Origin: Coix lacryma-jobi var. lacryma-jobi
Lineage: Eukaryota; Streptophyta; Magnoliopsida; Poales; Poaceae
Length of the DNA: 64,000 nucleotides
Assembly (NCBI GenBank): GCA_009763385.1
Contig: CM019824.1
Location: 109,138,660-109,202,659 of the forward strand
Reading direction: 5' to 3'
In this document: one piece after another, positions 41,152-51,182 of the stretch
Position numbering within the stretch: the stretch's first letter is position 1
How the letters are laid out: every line of letters starts with the position of its first letter
The notes under the pieces: generated by a model
What the model was told of the DNA's origin: nothing
What the model saw: the letters and a program-made list of their open reading frames with translations, nothing else
The model's database searches: none
Position numbers and translations under genes: made by a program

Positions 41152-42303
41152 ATGGTGCGAGACGCACCCAACGCACTTGCCTCCGACGCCGATCACCCCG
41201 CTTCGCCGTCCCGCCTTCTTTCTAAGCACCGCCCGCGCCGCCGCGCCGCGGCTCCTCGCCCGCCCCTGCCACCATCTGCGCCGCCAGCGCCCGCGCGTGC
41301 CCTGCCCGATCTCAACCTGTGCCACTGCTGCGGCGTCCGCTTCCCAACGCCCCAGCCGGGGGCCAGGCCCAAGCGCCGCCCGGTCCGTCCACTCAGCTCC
41401 CTATGGCGCGTCGTCCTGCTTTGCACCGAATGCCTCTCCCTCGTCCGCTCCGCCGCTGTATGCTCCTACTGCCTCTCCCTCGACAACCTGCCGCCCGAGG
41501 ACTCCGCCGTCGTCTGCCGCCGCTGCAAGCGCTGTGTTCACCGATCCTGTATCCCTGCTGAACACCGCACGACCGTGATCCAGCCGGTCGATGTGGAGGA
41601 TTTCCTCTGCGTCGATTGCTGTCCCACCGTGAGATCGAAGAATGGGGGCTTCAATTTGGGGCTGAATCTGGAGGTTTGCTTCTGGGATCGTACCTCCGTT
41701 GCTGGGGAGAACGCTTTGAGGAAGGCTGCGGAGGTGAAGTTGGCTTCCAAGCGGGGCAACAACGCCGTTGGCAGCAGTGGGTTGGTGGAGAGGAACAGTG
41801 GTGTTCAGGTTCTGCTGGACGAAGAGTTAGCTTTGCAGCTGCACCTGGCAATGAATGGATCACAGAGGATTTCACGTTCGGGTAATTCATCTGGTGGTGG
41901 CTCTGGCGAGCCAGGCAAGTGGAAGAATGATGGGGTTGGTGGTAGGATTTGCAACATAAATCAGGAGATTTGCATAACCAATATGGTGGCTCAGCTTGAT
42001 GAAGAAGAAGAACCAGGTTGCAACAGGGTTTTAAAGTGCCTTAGGAGTTCTGATTCCTCTGTCACAGTGGTTCTTGCGCTGGAATGTGTGAAAGGCAAAC
42101 ACGCTAAGGAGAGCATGAAAGCTAAAAGAAAAGGTCCTCATGTGATTACACAGCAGGATTATTTGGTGGGTCCCTATAAGAAGTACAGCAAAAGGAGCTC
42201 AAGCAAGTTGGCAAAAGGTGAATATGTTGCGAGCCGGAACATATGTGATGGGGTGGACATAAATGCTGATCATGGTGGTGATGGGGTAGCTCTTATGAAA
42301 TAG
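41152..42303 (+). CDS. PHD-finger protein (host gene, intact single-exon frame)
   Basis: This 383-residue protein is the only intact host-like gene here. ATG 41152 (MVRDAPN) was chosen as the first in-frame ATG. Residues 1-50 are Arg/Pro/Ala-rich. C57 and C60 form a small CxxC-type pair, C91-C94 another. C104-X2-C107-X14-C122-X2-C125-X4-H130-X2-C133-X19-C153-X2-C156 fits the C4HC3 pattern of a PHD zinc finger exactly. Residues ~220-240 (DEELALQLHLAMN) resemble a ubiquitin-interacting helix. The C-terminal third is basic (KRKGPHVITQQDYLVGPYKKYSKRSSSK). PHD fingers usually read histone H3 tails, so a nuclear chromatin role is likely but inferred. The first part is very GC-rich, the rest not, a usual grass gene gradient. 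A donor-like GAG|GTACTA just after the stop suggests a 3' UTR intron. Confidence 0.85.
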   Translation: MVRDAPNALASDADHPASPSRLLSKHRPRRRAAAPRPPLPPSAPPAPARALPDLNLCHCCGVRFPTPQPGARPKRRPVRPLSSLWRVVLLCTECLSLVRSAAVCSYCLSLDNLPPEDSAVVCRRCKRCVHRSCIPAEHRTTVIQPVDVEDFLCVDCCPTVRSKNGGFNLGLNLEVCFWDRTSVAGENALRKAAEVKLASKRGNNAVGSSGLVERNSGVQVLLDEELALQLHLAMNGSQRISRSGNSSGGGSGEPGKWKNDGVGGRICNINQEICITNMVAQLDEEEEPGCNRVLKCLRSSDSSVTVVLALECVKGKHAKESMKAKRKGPHVITQQDYLVGPYKKYSKRSSSKLAKGEYVASRNICDGVDINADHGGDGVALMK

Positions 42304-42602
42304 ACTGCTTGTGCCATTCTGAGGTACTAATTTCTTTTAACAAATGCCTTTTATGTCATTCTGCTATTGAGGCACAACATCCGGTGCAACTTCATGTTGC
42401 CCAAGTAAATGCTAGTTATATGCCATTGCAAAGATGTTGAAGACGCAAAATGCCGTTGGGAAATGGTATCCGAGGTTAGATGATGTTACAAATATTTATT
42501 AATTCATGAAATGCCATTAAGACAGTATCACATTGTCACTTAGGTCATCTAGTTCTTTCCTCATGTAGGTCACTGTACCAGCTTTCTTTGCTATTTTTGC
42601 CA
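42304..42602 (+). other. Downstream region of the PHD gene
   Basis: About 300 bases without coding signal before MITE F1. It starts with a possible 3' UTR and donor site (about 42322). No polyadenylation site could be fixed. Confidence 0.4.
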
Positions 42603-42610
42603 CTGCATAG

Positions 42611-43127
42611 AAATGTTTTCAGATCATATTATCGAGGCTAGTCGTAAGACCACCGATCAGACGACTAATCGTGATTAGTCGTCGATCAGGGCCGATTTGT
42701 CGATCTGATCGGTCTAGTCGGCTAATCGGACATTTAGTCGTCCTAGTGCTTGGATGACCTTATCGACCATGTATATAGTATATATATATGATGTAAATAT
42801 ATGTAAACATGGTCATAATCATGTCTTAATGAATCATTATCACAGTGATTTACTACTGATCTGGACACTACTTGTAGCTGGTGCTTGTTGATGCTGGATG
42901 GTTAAGTTGTTTTGCCTTGTTCTCCTAATCTTTACATTTCCTTTAGTCTTTACTGTCTTGTTTACAACAAGGCTAATCGGACGACTAATTGTGACTAGTC
43001 GCGATTAGTCGGACGATAAGATTTCTAATCGACCAAAACTAATCGAACGCCCTTATCGAGCACGAAGTTACGATAAGGACGACTAGTCGCGATTAATCGT
43101 GATTAGTCGTCCGATCTGAAAACATTG
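42611..43127. mobile_element. Non-autonomous hAT element F1 (517 bases)
   Basis: Terminal inverted repeats AATGTTTTCAGATC/GATCTGAAAACATT. The 8-base TSD is CTGCATAG (42603-42610) and CTGCACAG (43128-43135), one mismatch. The interior has many GATTAGTCG/CGACTAATC words in both orientations, mostly near the ends. No coding capacity. Confidence 0.85.
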
Positions 43128-43871
43128 CTGCACAGTCCACTAAGGGAGTGCTTTTAGCCTTTTACTAACTCGTCCCTCTGTTCTAATATTCGTGCATGGT
43201 GCATGGGTCTAGGACATATACTATAGTTCCAAAAGGAAAATCAATATAAGATGACCATCCATACCCCTACCCCTATTATATGTTATATGTTAAAATACAT
43301 TCATTTCTCTTACATTAGGGTATTTACTTAGGGGCGGGGAGTGGAAATACTACTATAATTCAAGGTTCAAAAGGCGCTTCTAGGCGCTCGCCTAGGGCAA
43401 CGGGGTACCGCCTCGCCTATGGGGGTAGGCGGGTACCTAGGCGGCTGCCCAACTGTTGCCGGTAAAAGGTGTCCAGATCCACCAAGGTAGGGACGCGTGG
43501 GGCGGCGCAGAGGTCCGGTGACGATGGGGAGGAGCTCCGTGAGGCAGCGACAGCTGGTGCGAAAGAGGCAACATCAGGCGGTGGCGGCAGGCAGATCCGC
43601 AAAGGCAGGGATGCGTGGGGGCGGCGGACGTCGGGCGGCGGTGGGGGAGTTGGTAGCGTCGGCGGGGGCGGGGGCGGCGACGACTGGTGGAGGAGGCGAC
43701 CTCGGGCGGTGGCGGCACGGGCGAGCGACGGGTGCGAGGATTGCAAGCAGAGTCGGGAGTCGGGAGGGAGAGAGACGGGAACAGAGAGGCTGGGGGAGGG
43801 GATAAGATGCAATAAAAGGAGGACTGGTACCGTGGGAGACTTGGGCTGTTAAATGGGCCTTTTCCTCTTTC

Positions 43872-44027
43872 CAATGTTTTCAGGACGGCTGGTCGAGCCT
43901 GGACGCCTGAGGACCGTCCAGGACGATTAGTCGTCGTCCAGGACGATTAATCAACCCTGGACGAGTCCCCTGGGCGTCCCGGGCATCCCCTACCTATGAG
44001 GACTGATATATGCCATATATATATAAT

Positions 44028-44058
<31 letters not shown>

Positions 44059-44543
44059 GTTATATACAATATACATTGTACTATATATATACTAGTATAC
44101 TACATGTTCTAGGCTCTACTGATAGGTCAGCTGGCCAATGGCCACTTACCTGGCTGCTGCAGAGCCCCTTGTTATCTTGTTGACTGCTGCTGCCAACCTG
44201 AAATTATAGCAATGGAGGCGGCGACTGCAGCAATGGAGAGGAGAGAGAGCTGCAAACTGCAGCAAGGGAGAAGAGAGTGGCTGTCTTCTGCGTAGAGTGA
44301 GAGGCTGAGAGAGTGGGGGTAGGAAAGAAAAGAAACCCTAATGGGCTTGGGCCAAAACACCTAGTTGGGCTCAATATTGAATTGGAGTCCTCTCTGGCTG
44401 GACGGCCGATTAATCGCGATTGGACGACGATTAATCGGACGTCCAGTTTCTTGGACGGTCTGGTCGAGTCGGAGGCCCTGGTCGAGTACCTAAAAGCGTC
44501 CAGGATGATTAGTCACGATTAATCGGACGTCCTGAAAACATTG
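43872..44543. mobile_element. hAT MITE F2 inside G (672 bases)
   Basis: Terminal repeats CAATGTTTTCAGGACG/CGTCCTGAAAACATTG, the same family as F1. A perfect 8-base TSD CCTCTTTC lies at 43864-43871 and 44544-44551. Subterminal GATTAATCG/CGATTAATC words. Its centre contains an (AT)n stretch at about 44008-44085. Confidence 0.92.
44008..44085. repeat. AT microsatellite in F2
   Basis: Nearly pure TA dinucleotides with a few interruptions. Confidence 0.85.
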
Positions 44544-44849
44544 CCTCTTTCTCACCATTCCACTAATCTTTTTTTTTTCTTTTAAGTATTTTCACCATTC
44601 AACTGATCTCCAATTTTTTTTCTTTTTCTTTCAAGTATTTATGCATGTATTAGTCACTGCCTAGAAAAACGCCTAAGCTCGCCTAGACTCTAGGCGGTGG
44701 GTTATCGCCTAGAAAGCGCCTAGCGCCTTGTTGAACTTTGCTATAATTACATTTTGGATATCCTCAATTAGCAAATATTGTGGATCGGTTACTCTCGTCA
44801 AATATTTTGAAAAACGAAGGGAGTATTCTTGCCCATTGCCCAGACCACC

Positions 44850-45458
44850 ACCTAATTTTCTGGGACAATAACTATAGCTTCTCTTTCCCTTTGTGATCTT
44901 GATGAAACATTACTGCCTTCTGTTGACATTGATAAATCACTGGTGGTGCCAAGATAGCCAATGGTTGCTCAAAATGTGGAGGCAATGCAGGTAAAGGCAA
45001 CAATGCTATAATAGTTCCATGCTGATGGCTACATGAATAAACAAATTTTGTGATAGGTGGATTAGTTCATCAAGATCATCGTACACAAGTGGTGGACCTG
45101 GTCAATGACAAGACATAAGGGGCGGTCCAATGGGTGGGGCAACCTGTGTTTGGCCAGTACATCAACTGTCCAACAACAGATGTTGATGGCTAGCCAGATG
45201 AAGAATCTGCATTTTAGTGGAGCCCAACTCCTCCAAATCCTTCTCTAAGGAGAAAATTTGATGGTTCCTAGGGAAAAACAGCTTAGGCTGACTTGCTACA
45301 GTAGGTGCCGGATTGTGACAACTTGCAGTGAAATTGGTCAGGTGTATATTGCTTCAAAAAGATCCCATCAACCAAATCCCAGACCTTCAAATATTTGACC
45401 AAGACCTAGACAGATAGAGCACCTCTAATGTCTTTCACCCATCAAAAATTGTTGAGGG
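44850..45458 (-). pseudogene. L1 LINE ORF2, C-terminal part (left of element I)
   Basis: Read on the minus strand from 45450 downwards, the sequence encodes the reverse-transcriptase zinc-binding (zf-RVT) region of plant L1 elements. Visible parts are WVKDIRGALSV, then after a stop VLVKYLKVWDLVDG, and further on, in another frame, RSWAPLKCRFFIWLAIN. Several stops and frame changes. Its N-terminal neighbour is at 48119-49790, beyond element I. The 3' end and poly-A could not be fixed; it lies between about 44826 and 44950. Confidence 0.75.
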
Positions 45459-45838
45459 TGTCATGTGGCGGCGCACGTACACCAGGCGCCACCGAGCCTG
45501 GGACGTGCGCCGCGCTACTGAGCGCGCAGCAGGCGCGCGTGTGGGCTCGCCCTGCGCGCAGGAGGAGGCAACCGCAGGTGGCTAGGATTGGGAAAGAGAG
45601 ATTAGTTTCCTAGTTTGGCTCGATAAGTTTAGGAAAGTTTGGTTTGGGCCTCTGGCCATATATATCCCTGTAACCGTACGTTGGTTTTAAAAAAGAAAGA
45701 TATTCCCATCTAATCTCTCTCTCCTTGTCTAAACCCTAAGCCTGCGGCAAAGGGGCAAAACCTCGCTGGAGAAGACGGATCGCGAATACGAACTACGTAG
45801 CCAAGGTCCAGCTACCCAAGGGTTCGACGCCCTTGACA
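45459..45838 (+). mobile_element. 5' LTR of element I (380 bases)
   Basis: TG...CA ends. TATA-like CATATATAT near 45657-45665. The end GTCCAGCTACCC(A/G)AGGGTTC recurs at 48077-48100 in the 3' LTR remnant. Confidence 0.85.
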
Positions 45839-45841
45839 ACT

Positions 45842-45851
45842 TGGTATCTGG
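45842..45851 (+). other. Degenerate primer-binding site of element I
   Basis: TGGTATCTGG starts three bases after the LTR; the first seven bases match the Met-type PBS TGGTATCAGAGC. Confidence 0.5.
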
Positions 45852-45963
45852 ATTCCGGCGATCCTCGTCCTTCCGCTCTACTTCCCCTACAACCACCACG
45901 TCGCCTAACCCACCACCAGCAGCCGCTGCGCCCTCATTCCCTCCAACAGCCGCGCCCGCCTCA

Positions 45964-47124
45964 ATGGGTGACAACGGCGACCTCAAGATCTCCGTCGAGG
46001 CCCTAGCAGCAGCCATCAAGACCCTGCAGGCCACCGCGGAGGCTAACGCCAAGGCGATGGAGGCCAACGCTAAGGCCATCGCGGCCCTCTACTCCGACCG
46101 TTCCTCCTCGTCGGGCGGCAAGCAGGCCTTCAGCCAGAAGATGGACTTTCCGAAATTCGACGACAAGTCTGACCCACTCATCTTCATCAACCGATGCGAG
46201 TCGTACTTCCACCAGCAGCGGATCATGGAAGAAGAGAAGGTGTGGGTGGCGTCCTACAACCTCGACGAAGGGGCACGGATGTGGTACATCCAAGTCGAAA
46301 CGGATGAGGGTACCCCATCGTGGGGCCGGTTCAAGGAGCTCCTCAACCTCCGCTACGGACCACCGCTGCGTTTGGCCCCCTTGGTTGAGTTTGCTGAGTG
46401 CCGGCGCACCACCACGGTCGCCGACTACCAGGACCGCTTCCAAGCGCTCCTTCCACGGGCCGGCCCCCTCGACGAAGCCCAGTGGGTGTAGCTATTCACC
46501 GGCGGCCTTCAACCGCTGCTCAGCATTGACGTACGGATCCAGAACCCGTAGTCCTTGGTGGCGGCCATGAGTTTGGCCCGACAGTTCGAGCTCCGCGAGC
46601 AGTACGCCCCACAGCCGCCCAGGGCTGCACCTCGCGGGCTCCTGCCGGCACCGACCCAGCGGCTGGCCCTGCCCGCGCTGGTCGGTGCCCGGGCTCCCGC
46701 CTCTCCCAGGCTCCCGACGACCATCACAGTGGAGGGGCGCACCATCAAACGCCTCTCCCAGGCGGAACAAGAGGAGCGTCGCCGCCTCGGCTTGTGCTAC
46801 AACTGCGACGAGAAGTATGGTCGAGGGCACAACCGCGTTTGCAAGCGCCTGTTCCTCCTGCATAGCATAGTGGATGACAACGATGAGGTCACCGACGACG
46901 CCGCAGACGCCGGGGATGGGGGCACCCGAGATGGAGGCGCCCATCTTCTCCTTGCACGCGGTCGCGGGTGTCCCGTTCTCCGACACCATGACACCATGCA
47001 GATCAGGGTGTCATTGGGCACTACGTCCTCCTCGCCCTCCTGGATAGCGGCTCCACCCACAGCTTCCTCGCCGAGGAGGCAGCTCAGCGCACTGGGCTGC
47101 CAGTTCAGCCCCGTCCGCGCCTGA
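45964..47124 (+). pseudogene. gag: Element I gag (two nonsense codons)
   Basis: ATG 45964 (MGDNGDLKISVEAL). A repeated-Ala helix precedes the Gypsy gag domain (FPKFDDKSDPLIFINRCESYF ... DEGARMWY). TAG codons at 46489 and 46549 interrupt one continuous frame. A zinc knuckle CYNCDEKYGRGHNRVC lies near 46795-46845. The frame then runs into acidic sequence before protease starts in another frame. Confidence 0.85.
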
Positions 47125-47345
47125 TGGCGACCGTGGCCAATGACGAGAAGGTCGCCTACCCTGGCGTGATCCGACATGCCCCGGTCTCCATCGACAACAC
47201 GACCTTCACCGTCGATCTCTTTGCCATGCCGCTTGCAAGGTACGACATGGTTCTGGGCACTCAGTGGATGGCGACACTGGGCCCGATCGTCTTGGACTTC
47301 GAGGAGTGCTCCATGTCCTTCTGGTACTACGAGCGCGCCTTCTGT
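47010..47345 (+). pseudogene. Element I aspartic protease
   Basis: The catalytic motif LLDSGSTHSF is at 47037-47066. The domain continues through ARYDMVLGTQWMATLGPIVLDF, typical of Gypsy proteases. It is in a different frame from gag, so a frameshift lies near 46950-47000. Confidence 0.8.
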
Positions 47346-47379
47346 TGATGGGGCGTGCCATCGGCCAGCGATCCGCGCC

Positions 47380-48073
47380 TCCACGCAGCGATAGGGCCAG
47401 TGGGTCGCTCCTCGACGCACTCTTGTTCTCCTTCGAGGACGTCTTCGCCGAGCCTAGGGGTCTGCCCCCGCAGCGCGCCCGTGACCACGCCATCATCCTT
47501 AAGGCAGGTGCACCCCCCGTCGCAGTCCGCTGTACCGGTACTCGACGGCCCACAAGGATGAACTGGAGCGGCAATGTGCCGTCATGATCGAGCAGGGCAT
47601 TGTCCGCCACAGCGACTCTGCGTTCTCCTCACGGGTCCTCCTGGTCACGAAGGCTGACGTCTCATGGCGCTTCTGCGTCGATTACCGCGCCCTCAACACC
47701 CTCACCGTCAAGGATGCGTTCCCCATCCCCATCGTCGACGAGCTCCATGGAGAGCGTTTCTTCACCAAGCTGGACCTGAGGTCAGGGTACCATCAAGTGC
47801 GGATGCGGCCGGAGGACGTCCACAAGACGGCGTTCCGCACCCACGATGGCCTCTATGAGTTCCTGGTGATGCCGTTTGGGTTGTGTAACGCCCCAACGAC
47901 ATTCTAGGTCTTGATGAACGACGTTCTGCGCGCCTACCTCCGCCGGTTTGTGCTTGTCTTCTTTGACGATATTCAAATCTACAACACTACTTTGGGCGGA
48001 CCACCTCTGACACCTCCGCGTCGTCCTCACCATCCTGCGCCAAGCGATCCAATTGCTCGTTCGGCGTCGCAGC
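47380..48073 (+). pseudogene. Element I reverse transcriptase, N-terminal half
   Basis: WRFCVDYRALN, FFTKLDLRSGYHQVRM and MPFGLCNAPTTF are present, then a TAG and the catalytic FFDDI. Shortly after, homology jumps to LTR sequence at about 48074. Frameshifts separate it from protease. Confidence 0.85.
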
Positions 48074-48113
48074 CGAGGTCCAGCTACCCGAGGGTTCAAC
48101 CCCGCCCTTGACA
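48074..48113 (+). mobile_element. 3' LTR remnant of element I (about 40 bases)
   Basis: AGGTCCAGCTACCCGAGGG up to CCCTTGACA equals the last part of the 5' LTR. The upstream part was lost by the deletion that also removed the rest of pol. Confidence 0.8.
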
Positions 48114-48118
48114 GAGGG

Positions 48119-49790
48119 CCTGAGCAACTGTCCTAGCCTGTATTATAGTTTTAGGAACCGAACTGTACAGGTTTGGGGAAAGCTCAGCCATAGTCTTTCC
48201 TTGTAGCCAATGATCTTTCCAGAATTTTACAGATTCTCCAAGGCCCAATATACAGATAACAGCGATGACAAAAAGGGCTCGGCCATTCTGCTGGACTTGG
48301 ATAGGTAATCCACTCAAGGTCGCAAATTATCTTTGTTTAGCCCTGCTCAAAGTTTCGAGCTTATGTATACCCAGCCCACCATACTGCAAAGGGTGATGAA
48401 CCTTTTCCCAAGAAACTAGACAACCATTGGCCTGCTTCTGACCTTTCCAAAGAAACTCTCTTCGCTTCTTGTCAATTGCTTTAAACACCCATTTTAGTAA
48501 ATCCAAAGCAATCAAGTAATGGATAGTTGTGCTGGATAGTAGTACCCTGTTCATGAGAGAAGACTTCCAACCTGGAAGATGACCAGCGACCTTATCCACT
48601 AGGGGTATCGGACTTTGTAGGTTTACGTATTGTTAGTGGTAGGCCAAGGTAAGTGCAAGGGAAACCTTTCACAGCACATGACAGAATATTGGAGGTGAGA
48701 ACTAAATCCTTCTCTGAACATTGAATGGATGTCACTGAACTTTTTGTCATGTTAGTCTTGAGACCCGAGGCATGACCAAAAATTTGTAGCACCAGCATGA
48801 TAGTATGATGATCAACACTCAAAGGCCGAAGGAATACTACTGCATCATTTGCATAGAAAGATCCTGTGCTTGGCTCCTTGGACAGCAAGTGGTTGCAACA
48901 GATTCATTTCAGCAGCTTGGTTCACCAGGGAATTAAGAACATCCATAACAAGGATAAACAACACTGGGGATAAAGGATCTCCCTGAGAAAGGATCTCCCA
49001 GGCTCTCCATTCAAAATAATCCGCGTTGAGGAGGTAGATTACAGCAGACATGAGATTCCTCCAGCGCCAACCAAAACCCCTTATGTTGTAACACTTCCAA
49101 CAAGTAGACCAAGAAACTGAGTCAGAAGCCTTAGAAATCTCTAATTTCGGGTGGATGTCTGGCTTCTTTTTGTGCAGACTCCTAGCCAGTTGTTGGACAA
49201 ATAAGAAGTTATTGTGAATATTCCTTCCTCACACAAAAGCACTTTGATTTATAGATATCAAACTGGTAAAGGAGCTAATCGGTTGGTCAAGGTTTTTGTC
49301 ACCAACTTCGCAAAGCTGTATACAAGGCTAATCGGTCTGCAGTCTTTAACTTGCATGGCATCCTCCAGTTCGGGTAACAGAGTTATGAAAGCTATGTCGA
49401 GGAGTTTAAATCTGAAAACATGACCACACTCAATAGCTGAAAGAGCCTGCAGCACATCACCTTTTATAATGCCCCAACAGGACCTATAAAAACGGCCCGT
49501 GCACCCATCTGGCCCTGGGGTTTTGTCCAATGGCATGCCTTTGTTAGTTGCCCATGCTTCCTTTTCCAAGAATGGATCATCTTGGGATGCAAGATCATGT
49601 TGCTGTATATGGAGGGCAGAGTGGTCTATTCTATAGTCTCTGTCTTCAGGTGAACCTAGCAGATTATCATAGAAATCCAGAACAGCATCCTGTTGATCCT
49701 CTTGAGATGTAACAATCTGATCACTGACCTGCAGTTTAGTGGCAAAAGTCTCCTTGGAGATTCCTGGATTGACTGACAATGAAATGTTTT
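48119..49790 (-). pseudogene. L1 LINE ORF2: reverse transcriptase region (broken)
   Basis: Minus-strand fragments of a non-LTR reverse transcriptase, N to C: DKTPGPDGCTGRFYRSCW and ITLLPELEDAMQVKDCRPISLV (49779-49258); QGDPLSPVLFILVMDVL (about 48990-48940); YANDAVVFLRP, the YADD-type active site with Asp to Asn at its third place (near 48840); YLGLPLTIRKP; LLSSTTIHYLIALDL and YGGLGIHKLE (48599-48327). They lie in several frames with stops. The endonuclease domain is absent; homology starts near 49780, so the insertion may be 5' truncated as is usual for LINEs. Element I splits off the C-terminal part. Confidence 0.9.
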
Positions 49791-50718
49791 AATTATACGA
49801 ATCTAAACAAACACTAATAACAGTTCATTATTTGCAATGTCATTGAGGCATTATTTTTTTAAGATAAGATGTTAGCATTGTATTGCCTGTACTACTGCAA
49901 ATTATTAGACCATATTGTTAAACTTACAAACATTTTGCAGAAGATAGTAACCTTCACTCTTTTACCTTTTAACAATTACGGCGATCATATCATTGAAAGT
50001 TACTATTGTACAACAGGTTATTGTTGGCAACAGGAGGCACCGCAGCCAGAAACTAGAAAAATGAACATAGTAACTTTTGTTTGTGATCACATGGAACCAA
50101 AGGCAGCAGTACTTTTAAAACAGCTCACCAGCCATGTTAGTTGCTGGTTTTTCCTGATTACATGCTGCAACAGCTTCACATTCTTGAAGAATCTGATGAG
50201 GCTTCTGTGGAATTATGAGCTGAGCTGAACCTAGTAAGCATTGGAATTCTGGTTTCAGAGCGCTCTAATTTCGAAGATTAACTTCTGTTCCATTTTAAGC
50301 GTGTAGTAAATTGCAAGGAAGTCCTTTACTTCCGTTCGCAGATGGCAATCAGTTTCGTGTGCTCCAACGGTAATATTTGATTACCATAGCTGCAGCCATT
50401 CAATAAATCCATGAGTTAGAAATGGCCATTTAATGTTGAATAAGAATGAATGTCTGTCTTCTTGTTCTATTGCATATGGAGATGAATAACAGACACGTCG
50501 TCGTGAATGTTGGTTTAATTCCATAACAATGAAATAAACATGTCGCTTCACATGCAAACGATTGTTTCAGCTGTTAGAACTTGCCGGAGAGAACGCAAAC
50601 AGCGCTGCCGGCAAGATCACGTCACGGCCAGGAACACACACATACACAACTCACGCGAACACAGTGGACACGATCTCGTTTGGTGCTGTCAAACTTAAGA
50701 TACTAAGTGCAAATATGC
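49791..50718. other. Unassigned stretch between L1 and Tourist MITE
   Basis: About 930 bases of moderate AT content. An open frame of 119 codons at 49869-50228 has no domain I recognise and no supporting splice pattern. I cannot exclude untranslated exons of a nearby gene. Confidence 0.4.
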
Positions 50719-50721
50719 TAA

Positions 50722-50848
50722 GGGCCTGTTTGGATCATACCCACTAAGCTTTAGTCACTTTTAGCGGCTAAAATACCAAACATCTCCTTTTTAGTAAGAG
50801 TTGCTATTAAAAGTGACTAAAGTTTAGTGGGTGGGAACCTAACGGCTC
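50722..50848. mobile_element. Tourist-like MITE (127 bases)
   Basis: Starts GGGCCTGTTTGG. A long internal stem pairs ACTAAGCTTTAGTCACTTTT with its near-complement further on. The 3-base TSD TAA lies at 50719-50721 and 50849-50851, as in PIF/Harbinger elements. The right terminus is degenerate. Confidence 0.8.
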
Positions 50849-50888
50849 TAAGTCTAATCAGCACACAAGGAATACAATCAACAATCTT

Positions 50889-51182
50889 CTAGACCTTGCT
50901 GTGCTGAATATTTACAACAAGCATATCGATCCTGGCATGCAACACATGAAATCTGACTCTGCTTAGAGCCTTTGTCAGAATGTCATCTAGTTGTTCTTCA
51001 CTTTTGACAAAATCCATGTTGATTAGGTCATTGTCTGCAGACTCACACACAAAGTGATACTTCAGCTCGATGTGCTTGCTCTGTCCATGGAGTACTTGGT
51101 TCTTGATCAGAGCAATTGCAAACTTGTCCGCCTTCAGCATTGGAGCTCTTGGTGCCCATCCCTGCACTTCAGATAACACCCG
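50889..51182 (-). pseudogene. Copia RNase H C-terminal fragment
   Basis: About 95 residues resembling the end of Copia pol: AIALIKNQVLHGQSKHIELKYHF ... EEQLDDILTKALSRVRF. It is not Sirevirus-like in wording, so it comes from another Copia lineage. Its upstream part is displaced by Sirevirus K, whose LTR begins at 51183. Confidence 0.8.

Larger units (their letters stand above)
43361..44740. mobile_element. hAT-like MITE G inside H, itself split by F2
   Basis: Ends CAAGGTTCAAAAGGCGC and (inverted) CAAAGTTCAACAAGGCGC. A perfect 8-base TSD CTATAATT lies at 43353-43360 and 44741-44748. Many GCGCCTAGGCG-type words near both ends are subterminal repeats. About 700 bases without F2. No credible gene; GC-rich open frames at 43417-43870 lack any known motif. 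Confidence 0.85.
43168..44823. mobile_element. Stowaway-like MITE H, split by hAT MITE G
   Basis: The left end (TCCCTCTGTTCTAATATTCG) and the inverted right end (CTCCCTTCGTTTTTCAAAAT) match the Stowaway (Tc1/mariner) end consensus. TA dinucleotides flank it (43166-43167, 44824-44825). Without G it would be about 270 bases, normal for Stowaway. The exact left border is uncertain by a few bases. Confidence 0.7.
45459..48113 (+). mobile_element. Gypsy element I, decayed and internally deleted, inserted in L1
   Basis: 5' LTR 45459-45838 (TGTCATGTGG...CCCTTGACA), PBS-like site, gag, protease and part of RT, then a jump into the last ~40 bases of the 3' LTR ending CCCTTGACA at 48113. TSD GAGGG at 45454-45458 and 48114-48118. 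The L1 frame continues in register across the insertion. RNase H, integrase and most of the 3' LTR were deleted. Confidence 0.85.

Noticed and set aside
41193..41762. Minus-strand and other-frame reading frames inside the PHD gene
   Set aside because: They are shadows of the GC-rich coding strand with no motifs.
43417..43874. GC-rich open frames on both strands left of MITE F2
   Set aside because: They lie inside MITE G, which has perfect TSDs, and they show low-complexity Pro/Ser/Gly composition.
45450..45458. LTR start of element I at 45450 (TGTTGAGGG)
   Set aside because: Moving the start to 45459 gives a perfect TSD (GAGGG) and restores the L1 reading frame, so the first guess was wrong.
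49869..50228. A 119-codon host gene
   Set aside because: No recognisable domain, ordinary AT-rich composition and no supporting signals; kept only as an unassigned region.
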